Assembly: GCF_006874465.1 (NCBI RefSeq)
Contig: NZ_VIRL01000001.1
Location: 558,001 to 622,000 of the forward strand
From: Microbispora bryophytorum
GTDB taxonomy: Bacteria > Actinomycetota > Actinomycetes > Streptosporangiales > Streptosporangiaceae
Direction of reading: 5' to 3'
Length of the DNA stretch: 64,000 bases
Below the pieces are notes generated by a model. The model saw only the letters and a program-made list of their open reading frames with translations, made no database searches and was not told where the DNA came from. The position numbers and the translations under genes were made by a program. Below are positions 53,670 to 64,000 of this stretch, piece after piece (the first letter of the stretch is position 1; each line of letters opens with the position of its first letter).

Positions 53670-54815
53670 TCAGCCGCGCACGCCGAAGAGGTGCTCCAGC
53701 GCGAGCTGGTTGAGCCGGGTGAAGTGGAAGCCGCGGGCGGCCACCGCGTCCACGTCGATCGACTCGGCGAGGATGTCCTCGTAGGTCTCGCCGGCGGCGA
53801 GGGTCGGCTGGGCCAGCTCGTTGCACTTGCTGGCCTCCAGCGCCTCCTGCACCTCGGGGTCGGCGCGGTAGGCCTTCGACTTCTCCTTGAGGATGAGGTA
53901 GGTCCGCATGTTGGCCGCGGCCGAGTCCCAGACGTCCTCCTTGTCCTCGGTGCGCAGCGGCTTGTAGTCGAAGTGGCGCGGGCCCTCGTAGCCGCCGTTC
54001 TCCAGCAGGTCGACGAGGAAGAACGCGTTCTTGACGTCACCGTGGCCGAAGATGAGGTCCTGGTCGAACCGCGGGCCGTGCTGGCCGTTGAGGTCGATGT
54101 GGAACAGCTTGCCGTGCCACAGCGCCTGGGCGATGCCGTGGACGAAGTTCATCCCGGCCATCTGCTCGTGGCCGGTCTCGGGGTTGAGGCCCACCATCTC
54201 GGGGTGCTCCAGCGAGTTGATGAACGCCAGGGCGTGCCCGATCGTCGGCAGCAGGATGTCACCGCGCGGCTCGTTCGGCTTGGGCTCGACGGCGAAGCGG
54301 ATGTCGTAGCCCTTGTCGATCACGTACTGGCACAGGAGGTCGAAGCCCTCCTTGTAACGGTCGAGCGCGACCCGCACGTCCTTGGCGGCCTCGGACTCGG
54401 CGCCCTCACGGCCACCCCAGCACACGTACGTCTTCGCGCCCAGCTCGGCGGCGAGGTCGATGTTGTGGATGACCTTGCGCAGGGCGTAGCGGCGGACCTC
54501 GCGGTCGTTGCTGGTGAACCCGCCGTCCTTGAAGACCGGGTGGGTGAACAGGTTGGTGGTGGCCATCGGCACCTTCAGGCCGGTGTCGGCCAGCGCCTTC
54601 TTGAACCTCTCGATCGCCTTAGCGCGATCCGACTCCACCGCGAGGAGGTCGTCGTCGTGGAAGGTCACACCGTACGCGCCGAGCTCGGCCAGGCGGTGGA
54701 CGCTCTCGACCGGGTCCAGCGGGGCCCGGGACGCGTCGCCGAACTGGTCGCGCGCCTGCCAGCCGACGGTCCACAGCCCGAACGTGAAACGGTCCTCGGG
54801 AGTGGGGGTGTACAT
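53670..54815 (-). CDS. xylA: Xylose isomerase
   Basis: A 381-residue TIM-barrel metal-dependent isomerase, D-xylose to D-xylulose, of the short actinobacterial class [19 protein letters not shown] at the start, GVTFHDDDL (catalytic His/Asp), [22 protein letters not shown] (metal Glu), [20 protein letters not shown] and FDYKP are all intact. AGGCG precedes the ATG. First gene of xylAB, controlled by the divergent ROK regulator through the operator at 54828-54852. Confidence 0.97.
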   Translation of the reverse strand: MYTPTPEDRFTFGLWTVGWQARDQFGDASRAPLDPVESVHRLAELGAYGVTFHDDDLLAVESDRAKAIERFKKALADTGLKVPMATTNLFTHPVFKDGGFTSNDREVRRYALRKVIHNIDLAAELGAKTYVCWGGREGAESEAAKDVRVALDRYKEGFDLLCQYVIDKGYDIRFAVEPKPNEPRGDILLPTIGHALAFINSLEHPEMVGLNPETGHEQMAGMNFVHGIAQALWHGKLFHIDLNGQHGPRFDQDLIFGHGDVKNAFFLVDLLENGGYEGPRHFDYKPLRTEDKEDVWDSAAANMRTYLILKEKSKAYRADPEVQEALEASKCNELAQPTLAAGETYEDILAESIDVDAVAARGFHFTRLNQLALEHLFGVRG

Positions 54816-54827
54816 GAATCGCCTCCG

Positions 54828-54852
54828 AATTAGTCTACGTTGTGGACTAAAT
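54828..54852. promoter_or_regulatory. Candidate XylR (ROK) operator
   Basis: TTAGTC (54830-54835) and GACTAA (54845-54850) form a perfect inverted repeat with a 9-base spacer, extended by A/T bases each side (7 of 8 pairing for the 8-base arms). It lies 15 bases before xylA. The form TTAGTN...NACTAA matches the known operator style of ROK-type XylR repressors. Confidence 0.7.
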
Positions 54853-54910
54853 ATCTGACGTGATGAGCCGCAGGGTCAAGAGGGTGTGTCCGTATTCTCG
54901 ACACGCGGCA

Positions 54911-55098
54911 GTGGAAGATGTGATGACCAAGCCCGTACGGCGCGACCCGGCCGGGCGTGTGGAGGATGTGATGACCAAGCCCGTACGCGCGACGCGGCCG
55001 GTGTGTGGAGGATGTGACGACGCAGCCCGTACGGCGTGACGTGGCTGGCGTGTGGAGGTGCGGATGACGTGGGCCGTTCGGCGTGCGGCGGGACTCGC
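54911..55098. repeat. 46-48-base tandem repeat between xylA and xylR
   Basis: Units begin GTGGAGGATGTGATGACC and continue AAGCCCGTACGGCG at 54911, 54959, 55005 and 55052 (the last diverged). Each carries CCGTACGG or a variant. The array fills most of the space between the operator and the ROK gene start. Confidence 0.75.
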
Positions 55099-55110
55099 GC
55101 GGGGGGTGCC

Positions 55111-56679
55111 ATGACGCAGGCCCTGCGGCATGACGCGATGCGTGCACGGAATCTGGCGCTCGTCCTCGGCGCGGTCGGCGCCCGGGGATCGGTGACCCGG
55201 GCCGCCCTCGCCGAGATGACCGGCCTGACCAAGACGACCGTGTCCAAGCTCGTCGGCGACCTCATCGAGGGCGGGCTCGTGGTGGAGACCGGCGCGGTCC
55301 GGGACGGCGAGCGCGGCAGGCCCGGAGTCGAGATCCGGATCAGCGGGCAGCACGTCGCCGCCCTCGGGCTGGAGATCAACGTCGACTACCTCGCGGTGTG
55401 CGTGGTCGACCTCGCCCGGACGGTGCGGCTGCGCCGTACACAGGCTGTGGACAACCGGGCCGCGCCACCTGTGGATGTGATCGCACAACTTGGGGATTTG
55501 GCCGCCGCGGTTGTGGACGAAGCTGTGGAGAAGGGCCTGCGGGTGGTCGGCGGCGTGCTGGCCGTGCCCGGCCCCGTGGACATGACCAGCGGGGTCGTCC
55601 ACAACGCCCCCAACCTCGGCTGGCGCGACGTGCCACTGGCGTCGCTTCTGCGCTTCCCCTTCCCCGTACGGGTGGAGAACGAGGCCAACCTGGCCGCGCT
55701 CGGCGAGCTGTGGTTCGGGTCCGGACTGCCCGACTTCCTGCACGTTTCAGGAGAGATCGGAATCGGTGCGGGCCTCGTGGTCCGCGGCCGGCTCTTCCGG
55801 GGCGCGCACGGCTTCGCCGGGGAGCTCGGGCACGTCGTCGTCTCTCCCGCCGGCCCGCCGTGCCGCTGCGGCGGGCGGGGCTGCCTCGAACAGTACGCCG
55901 GCCAGGACGCCCTCCTGACCGCCGCCCGCGCCGCGCCGTTCCGCCGCGCCGCCCTGAACCGCCGCGCCGCCGATACGCCCCCAACGTCCGGGTACGTGTC
56001 AGCCGGGATACCGCAGAAGGACGCGGCCGAGACGCCCATGGTCGCGCAGGAGAAGACGCCCGGAAGTTCCGGAGCCACACAGGCCGGAGCCACACAGGCC
56101 GGAGCAACGCAGGCCGGAGCCACACAGGCCGGAGCCACGCACAGGAGACCGGCCGAGACGCCCGCGGCCGGGCAGAAAGACGCACCCGAAACCCCCGGGG
56201 CCGCGCAGGAGAAGATGGCCGAAACCCCCGGGGCCACCCACAAGAGGCCGGCCGAGACGCCCGGAGCAGCGCAGGAGAAACCAGCCGAGACGCCCGGAGC
56301 CGTGAGCGCGACGATCCCGCTCGAAATGCTCCTGCCCGCGCAGCAGGGCGTGTCGTGGGTGCTGTCCCGGCTCCGGGAGGGCGACGAGAAGGCACGAGCC
56401 GCCTGTGAGCGGGCGGCCTGGGCGCTCGGTGTGGCCCTGTCGTCGGCGGTCAACCTCGTCGATCCCGACGCGATCGTCCTCGGCGGGATCTACGCGCCAC
56501 TTTTCCCCTGGATCGGTCACATGGTCACCGACACGATGAAGGCCCGCCTCGGTCAGATGCGCGGCGCCGTGCCGCCCGTGGTCGTGTCACGGCTCGGCGC
56601 CGAGGCGGCCGCCCTCGGCGCGGCCGGCCAGGTGATCGAGCAGGTCATGGCCGACCCCGCCGCCCTCCTGCACAGCTGA
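55111..56679 (+). CDS. xylR: ROK-family transcriptional regulator with a repeat-rich insertion (XylR-like)
   Basis: A 522-residue protein, longer than usual ROK repressors (about 400). HTH at about 24-70 (RAALAEMTGLTKTTVSKLVGDLI), then a ROK sugar-binding domain (GVLAVPGPVDMTSGVV, ENEANLAALGELWFG, GEIGIGAGLVV, HGFAGELGHV) and the zinc motif CRCGGRGCLEQYAG at about 251-264. An insertion of about 110 residues (about 285-395) follows, made of GATQA pentads and PAETPGAAQEK-type repeats. The C-terminal ROK part (ALGVALSSAVNLVDPDAIVLGG) then resumes in frame. It is divergent from xylAB and probably xylose-responsive. Confidence 0.87.
   Translation: MTQALRHDAMRARNLALVLGAVGARGSVTRAALAEMTGLTKTTVSKLVGDLIEGGLVVETGAVRDGERGRPGVEIRISGQHVAALGLEINVDYLAVCVVDLARTVRLRRTQAVDNRAAPPVDVIAQLGDLAAAVVDEAVEKGLRVVGGVLAVPGPVDMTSGVVHNAPNLGWRDVPLASLLRFPFPVRVENEANLAALGELWFGSGLPDFLHVSGEIGIGAGLVVRGRLFRGAHGFAGELGHVVVSPAGPPCRCGGRGCLEQYAGQDALLTAARAAPFRRAALNRRAADTPPTSGYVSAGIPQKDAAETPMVAQEKTPGSSGATQAGATQAGATQAGATQAGATHRRPAETPAAGQKDAPETPGAAQEKMAETPGATHKRPAETPGAAQEKPAETPGAVSATIPLEMLLPAQQGVSWVLSRLREGDEKARAACERAAWALGVALSSAVNLVDPDAIVLGGIYAPLFPWIGHMVTDTMKARLGQMRGAVPPVVVSRLGAEAAALGAAGQVIEQVMADPAALLHS
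56071..56145 (+). repeat. 15-base tandem repeat inside the ROK gene
   Basis: Five units of GGAGCCACACAGGCC type at 56071, 56086, 56101, 56116 and 56131, in frame and coding GATQA repeats. Because the unit is a multiple of three, copy-number change would lengthen the protein without a frameshift. Confidence 0.85.
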
Positions 56680-56933
56680 CGCGACGCGAGCCCCCCTGCG
56701 CGGCCCTGCGCGAACCGGACCGGCGCGGCGCAGACCGGCGCGGTGCGGACCGGCCCTGCGCGGATCAAACCGGCCCCGACCTGCACGGCGCAGACCGGAC
56801 CAGCGCGGACCAACGCGGCGCGGACCTGCGCGGCCCTGCGCGAACCGGCGCAGGGAATCGGCAGTGACCCGCTCCGCTTCCACCGCGTGCCGCCCCAAGA
56901 GGCGGGGACGGTCACGCTCAGGCGCTCAGCGGC
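56680..56933. other. Low-complexity gap after the ROK gene
   Basis: G+C-rich degenerate repeats of the GCGGACCGGC type with no gene. A 23-base direct repeat (CTGCGCGGCCCTGCGCGAAC plus CGG) occurs at 56696-56718 and 56826-56848. No clear terminator was picked out. Confidence 0.5.
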
Positions 56934-57146
56934 TCACAGGCCGGAGGGGTCGCGGCCGAGGCTGATCTCCTCGGCGATGCGCCGCAGCTCGTCGGCGGCC
57001 AGCCGGGGCGCGCCGGGCAGACAGGCGGTCAGCGCCGCGATCACCTGGTGGTAGGGCGCGCCGGAATGACGGACCGCGACCTCGTGCACCACCCGGAACA
57101 GGACCAGGTTGTTCTCGTGCTCCCGCGTCGCCCTGTCCACGATCAT
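56934..57146 (-). CDS. Small hypothetical protein, 70 residues
   Basis: The ATG at 57146 is preceded by GGAGGGGG, well spaced. The protein (MIVDRATREHENNLVLFRVV ... ELRRIAEEISLGRDPSGL) is predicted mostly helical and acidic/basic, with no membrane helix or Cys. I do not recognise the family. The ribosome site and coding-like codon use support a real gene; a longer frame to 57299 is less likely. Confidence 0.55.
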   Translation of the reverse strand: MIVDRATREHENNLVLFRVVHEVAVRHSGAPYHQVIAALTACLPGAPRLAADELRRIAEEISLGRDPSGL

Positions 57147-57311
57147 GACGTCCCCCTCCGCCGGCCTCGTCGCCGGCCCCCCTCGCCGGACCGCCCACGT
57201 CCGGCGCCGTGCGATGCGCCGGTGGGCGGGCTGCGTCACCCCTGACGGCAGCCCGTGGACACGGTACGACCTGCCACCGACAGTTTCCGGGAAACCCACC
57301 GAGGTACAATT

Positions 57312-57327
57312 ACTTGAGAGTTCAAGT
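57312..57327. promoter_or_regulatory. Perfect ACTTGA-N4-TCAAGT palindrome upstream of the VOC gene
   Basis: ACTTGA (57312-57317), GAGT, TCAAGT (57322-57327), 14 bases before the VOC start and just before its AGGAGG site. This form is typical of MarR/HxlR-type operators in front of VOC, DoxX or quinone-handling genes. The regulator is not adjacent. Confidence 0.6.
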
Positions 57328-57341
57328 TTTCAGGAGGCACC

Positions 57342-57845
57342 ATGCCGGTCCAGCGACTCAACCACGCCGTGCTGTACGTGCGGGACGTCTCTCGCAGCGT
57401 GGCCTTCTACCAGGAGGCCCTCGGGTTCCGCGTCGTGCAGGCGTTCCCGGGGGCGGCGTTCCTGCAGGCCGAGGGCTCTTCGAACGACCACGACCTCGGG
57501 CTGTTCCAGATCGGGGCGCAGGCGGGGCCCTCGTCCGCCGGGCGTGCGACGGTCGGCCTCTACCACCTCGCCTGGGAGGTCGACACGCTCGCCGAGCTCG
57601 ACCGGATCGCGACCAGGCTGACGGAGATGAACGCCCTGGTCGGCGCGTCCGACCACTCCACCACCAAGGCCCTCTACGCGAAGGACCCGGACGGGCTGGA
57701 GTTCGAGGTCTCCTGGCTGGTGCCCGCCGGCCTGCTCACCGACGAGATTCTCGACGGGCGCGCCCAGATCAAGCCGCTCGACCTCGCGAAGGAACTGGAG
57801 CGGTACGGCGCGGAGACGCGCGGCGGGATCGGCGTCAGCGTCTGA
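57342..57845 (+). CDS. VOC-family (glyoxalase/extradiol dioxygenase-like) protein
   Basis: A 167-residue protein of the vicinal-oxygen-chelate fold. LNHAVLYVRDVSRSVAFYQEALGF (metal His in LNHAV), LYHLAWEVD (second His), and DPDGLEFEVSW (metal Glu) give a near-complete metal triad. AGGAGG lies just before the ATG. It may be a catechol-dioxygenase-like or thiol-transferase enzyme; the operator ahead suggests induction by an electrophile or quinone. Confidence 0.87.
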   Translation: MPVQRLNHAVLYVRDVSRSVAFYQEALGFRVVQAFPGAAFLQAEGSSNDHDLGLFQIGAQAGPSSAGRATVGLYHLAWEVDTLAELDRIATRLTEMNALVGASDHSTTKALYAKDPDGLEFEVSWLVPAGLLTDEILDGRAQIKPLDLAKELERYGAETRGGIGVSV

Positions 57846-57849
57846 TCCT

Positions 57850-57892
57850 GCGCTCGTGGGCGGCCCTCTTCCCCGCGACCGCCCACGAGCGC
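57850..57892 (+). terminator. Perfect 14-base-pair hairpin after the VOC gene
   Basis: GCGCTCGTGGGCGG (57850-57863) and CCGCCCACGAGCGC (57879-57892) pair fully around a 15-base loop, five bases after the stop. Confidence 0.8.
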
Positions 57893-58031
57893 CGGCCTCG
57901 CCCGCCGACCGGCTCGCCCACTGACCGGCCTCGCCCGCCGACCGGCTCGCCCACTGACCGGCCTCGCCCGCTGACCGATCTCGTCCGTTGATCAGCCTCA
58001 CCCGCTGACCGATCTCGTCCGCTGACCGGCC
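57893..58031. repeat. 33-base (16+17) tandem repeat after the VOC terminator
   Basis: Alternating units CGGCCTCGCCCGCCGAC and CGGCTCGCCCACTGAC repeat, then diverge to CTGACCGATCTCGTCCG copies up to about 58031. Non-coding. Confidence 0.75.
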
Positions 58032-58128
58032 TGTTCGCGCCATTTAGCGCAAACATCCTTCTCTGGGCCCTCGGATACCCATACGATGATCATGATCTGA
58101 ACCGGTACGGCGAGGGACAGGACGGATC

Positions 58129-58986
58129 ATGGCCGACAACGACCAGCACGCGGGCGACGGCCCGGCCGGACACGACCGGGCAGCCGCCAGGATCGACACG
58201 AACACACCGAGCGTTTCGCGGGTCTACGACTTCATGCTCGGCGGCAAGGACAACTACGCCGTCGACCGCCACGTGGCGCAGGCCGCCTTGCGCATCGCCC
58301 CCGACGCCCCGGCCGCGGCCAAGTCCAACCGGGCGTTCCTGCGGCGGGCGGTCCGCCATCTGGCGGCCGAGGCGGGCATCAGGCAGTTCCTCGACATCGG
58401 CTCGGGCCTGCCCACGCAGGGCAACGTGCACGAGGTCGCGCAGCAGGTCGCCCCGGAATCCCGGGTCGTCTATGTCGACAACGACCCCATCGTCCTGATG
58501 CACGGCCGGGCGCTGCTGGCGAGGAACGGCAGCACCACGGTCGTCGAGGCCGACATCCGCGACCCGGAGGCGATCCTCGCCGACCCCGCGGTCACCGCGC
58601 TCATCGACTACGAGCAGCCCGTGGCCCTGCTGCTGCTCGGGATCCTCCACCACCTCAACGACCACGAGGAGCCCGAGGCCATCGCCGCCCGTCTCCGGGC
58701 GGCCCTGCCCTCCGGTAGCTACCTCGCGCTGTCCCACTTCCACAACCCCGGGCCGGACATGCCCGAGGTGTCGGCGCAGGCGACCTCGGCCGAGAAGCTG
58801 TTCAACGAGAACCTGGGCACGGGCCGGTGGCGCACCCGCGAGGAGATCCTGGCCTACTTCGGCGACATGCCGCTCCTCGACCCCGGCCTGGTGCCGCTCC
58901 CCGAGTGGCGGCCGGACCCCGGTGAGGTCTTCGAGCCCGGCATCACGTACCACACCTTCGTCGGCGGCGTGGCGCACAAACCCTGA
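58129..58986 (+). CDS. SAM-dependent methyltransferase, DUF574 family
   Basis: A 285-residue Rossmann methyltransferase. The family start TNTPSVSRVYDFMLGGKDNYAVDR is diagnostic. SAM site FLDIGSGLPT (95-104), VVYVDNDPIVL and LLLGILHHL follow. These proteins are expanded in actinomycetes and their substrates are mostly unknown. ATG at 58129 with a GGACAGGA-like site upstream. Confidence 0.9.
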   Translation: MADNDQHAGDGPAGHDRAAARIDTNTPSVSRVYDFMLGGKDNYAVDRHVAQAALRIAPDAPAAAKSNRAFLRRAVRHLAAEAGIRQFLDIGSGLPTQGNVHEVAQQVAPESRVVYVDNDPIVLMHGRALLARNGSTTVVEADIRDPEAILADPAVTALIDYEQPVALLLLGILHHLNDHEEPEAIAARLRAALPSGSYLALSHFHNPGPDMPEVSAQATSAEKLFNENLGTGRWRTREEILAYFGDMPLLDPGLVPLPEWRPDPGEVFEPGITYHTFVGGVAHKP

Positions 58987-59007
58987 AGTTTCCCTCCTGC
59001 CATAAAC

Positions 59008-59124
59008 GTGAGTTACGTCACTACGGAACCGTACGGCCGGCGGGGCTTCGTCGCAGGCAGCGGGTCATGCGACGCCGGAGCGACCATCGGCCGTACGGCC
59101 ATCCGGACGGCCGTACGGTTGACA
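59008..59124 (+). promoter_or_regulatory. CCGTACGG palindrome cluster, GTG-N8-CAC site and TTGACA box before the STAS gene
   Basis: GTGAGTTACGTCAC (59008-59021) fits the Crp-type GTG-N8-CAC form. CCGTACGG occurs at 59029, 59091 and 59111; the last two are 20 bases apart and abut a perfect -35 TTGACA (59119-59124). A -10 seventeen bases on (TGATGC) is weak. Two helical turns between palindromes suggests cooperative operator binding. Confidence 0.45.
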
Positions 59125-59186
59125 TCGGTGAGCAGTGACGGTGATGCTCGGAGGTGGTTGCCCCTCTACAGGAAGGCGGCACCGGC

Positions 59187-59537
59187 ATGATGACCGTCAA
59201 TGGGTCGTTCGCATCGCCTCCGGACAACAAGACCTTGCTCTACCTCGACAAGCAACTGGTCGTACGCGCCTCCGGGAACGGCTCCGTACAGCTGATCGGG
59301 CAGATCGATCTCACCAACGGCGACGCCATCGCCGACGCCCTGCACAAGGAGTGGGTGCGGCCGGGGACGGGAGCCGTGGACGTCTCCGAGCTTCAGTTCA
59401 TCGACCTCTACGGCCTGCGCGCCCTGGCCCTGCTGTCCGACACCCCCCTGGGCCGGCCGATCCGGGTGCACAACATCAAGCCCGGCCTGCGCAGGCTGCT
59501 CGGCATGCTCGACTGGCCCGCCTTCACCATCGGGTGA
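59187..59537 (+). CDS. STAS-domain protein, anti-sigma antagonist-like, without the phospho-Ser
   Basis: A 116-residue protein. Residues about 25-110 form a STAS fold (VQLIGQIDLTNGDAIADAL, AVDVSELQFIDLYGLRALALL). At the site where SpoIIAA-type antagonists have DSSGL, this has DLYGL, so the usual phosphorylatable Ser is absent. It may be a constitutive or ligand-sensing STAS protein. ATG at 59187 with AGGAAGG upstream. Confidence 0.75.
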   Translation: MMTVNGSFASPPDNKTLLYLDKQLVVRASGNGSVQLIGQIDLTNGDAIADALHKEWVRPGTGAVDVSELQFIDLYGLRALALLSDTPLGRPIRVHNIKPGLRRLLGMLDWPAFTIG

Positions 59538-59626
59538 CCTCGCGGCCCTACGCGGGCCCACACGCGCCTGTCGCGGGCGGCGCGTCTTGTCTCTGACACC
59601 CCACCCGGCGTCTCTGACACCCCCCG

Positions 59627-59757
59627 GGCGTTCCTCGCGCTCCGGCGTCTCTCACGCTCCGGCGTTCCTCGCGCTCAGGCGTCTCTCACGCTCCGGCGTT
59701 CCTCGCGCTCCGGCGTCTTCCGGCGTTTGTCGCGCTCGCGCGTTTCTCGTGCTCCGG
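59627..59757. repeat. 17-base tandem repeat after the STAS gene
   Basis: Units GGCGTTCCTCGCGCTCC and GGCGTCTCTCACGCTCC alternate from 59627 (starts 59644, 59661, 59678, 59695), then decay to 59757. It sits in the 526-base gap 59538-60063, which otherwise holds the palindrome at 59779 and no gene that I can support. Confidence 0.8.
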
Positions 59758-59778
59758 ATGGAGGAAAGGTATCGGAAG

Positions 59779-59794
59779 ACGGTCGTACGACCGT
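59779..59794. promoter_or_regulatory. Perfect 16-base palindrome ACGGTCGTACGACCGT
   Basis: The two halves are exact complements, 270 bases before the P-type ATPase gene. Upstream TTGACA/TATAAT boxes were not clear. Its core GTAC is shared with the CCGTACGG sites near 59100. It may be an operator for the ATPase gene. Confidence 0.45.
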
Positions 59795-60063
59795 TATGAC
59801 CAGCGTCTGGGCCTTCGTATGGGTTCAGGCGAAGTTCATCCGTGAGTTCCCCCCGACTCTCGCGAGGAGGGGTGATGAGGTATTTCCGGGCACTCCGGCA
59901 GCCCGCCACCCATGCCGGCGGCCATCCGCCGACATGGCGCAGCCGCCGCCGCGCGCTCGCGCCGCGGTGACAAGGCGAACCGGCCCCACCGGCTGATCAG
60001 CCGGTGCGGCCGCCTGCTCCGGCCTGGACCCAGCGTCCGGGCTCCCGTCTGCTGGAGAGCCGA

Positions 60064-64000
<3,937 letters not shown>

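Noticed and set aside
54911-58031. Tandem repeats considered as CRISPR arrays
   Set aside because: Units are contiguous with no unique spacers of constant length, and no cas gene is present.

Overview
The window is 64 kb of very G+C-rich actinobacterial chromosome (a sampled line at 26641 has 44 G+C in 60 bases), with GTG and TTG starts, strong AGGAGG-type ribosome sites, a complete conservon (CvnABCD), a DUF574-type SAM methyltransferase, many MmyB-like XRE regulators and degenerate actinobacterial insertion sequences. This mix suggests a filamentous actinomycete, perhaps of the Streptosporangiales or Streptomycetales. That placement is inference; no rRNA or tRNA gene was seen to settle it.

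Layout. 1-3761: end of a MurA-type enolpyruvyl transferase, a large winged-helix regulator and an EamA exporter. 3894-8270: an accessory island in which two decayed IS630-type elements in opposite orientation bracket a lower-G+C four-gene operon on the minus strand (pentapeptide-repeat protein, 102-residue repeat-bearing peptide, pre-ATP-grasp-like partner, ATP-grasp ligase). The operon looks like an unusual ATP-grasp peptide-modification (RiPP-like) system and is the most interesting object here. 8747-13905: an IS5 remnant and a roughly 205-base inverted repeat bracket a TetR / aldehyde dehydrogenase / aldo-keto reductase / CMD-domain module with a clear operator-promoter. 13944-19878: aminotransferase, secreted proteins, a polysaccharide deacetylase, an acyltransferase and an NrtR-like Nudix regulator.

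19879-29679: a cell-surface glycan region. It holds a DUF4434-like glycosidase-fold protein, two GT4 glycosyltransferases, a nucleotide-sugar dehydrogenase, a WecB-type UDP-GlcNAc 2-epimerase and a large CgeB/GT2-type glycosyltransferase. Epimerase plus dehydrogenase would give UDP-ManNAc and then UDP-ManNAcA for a teichuronic-like wall polymer. 29798-39326: an MFS exporter, oxidoreductases with divergent XRE regulators, a flotillin with an NfeD-like small partner and an acyltransferase. 39438-43473: conservon cvnA-D, all overlapping or nearly so. 43708-52146: an Old Yellow Enzyme, two MFS exporters, XRE-cupin and LysR regulators, a DJ-1 family protein, an SDR and a DUF998 membrane protein.

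52271-56679: xylose catabolism (xylA-xylB, with a divergent ROK regulator that carries a repeat-rich insertion) and an inverted-repeat operator next to xylA. 56934-64000: a 70-residue small protein, a VOC protein under a palindromic operator, the SAM methyltransferase, a STAS protein and a CtpI-like P-type ATPase running off the right edge. A recurring oddity is short tandem repeats (13-48 base units, each cluster with its own sequence) in many gene-end or intergenic gaps, and once inside a gene.
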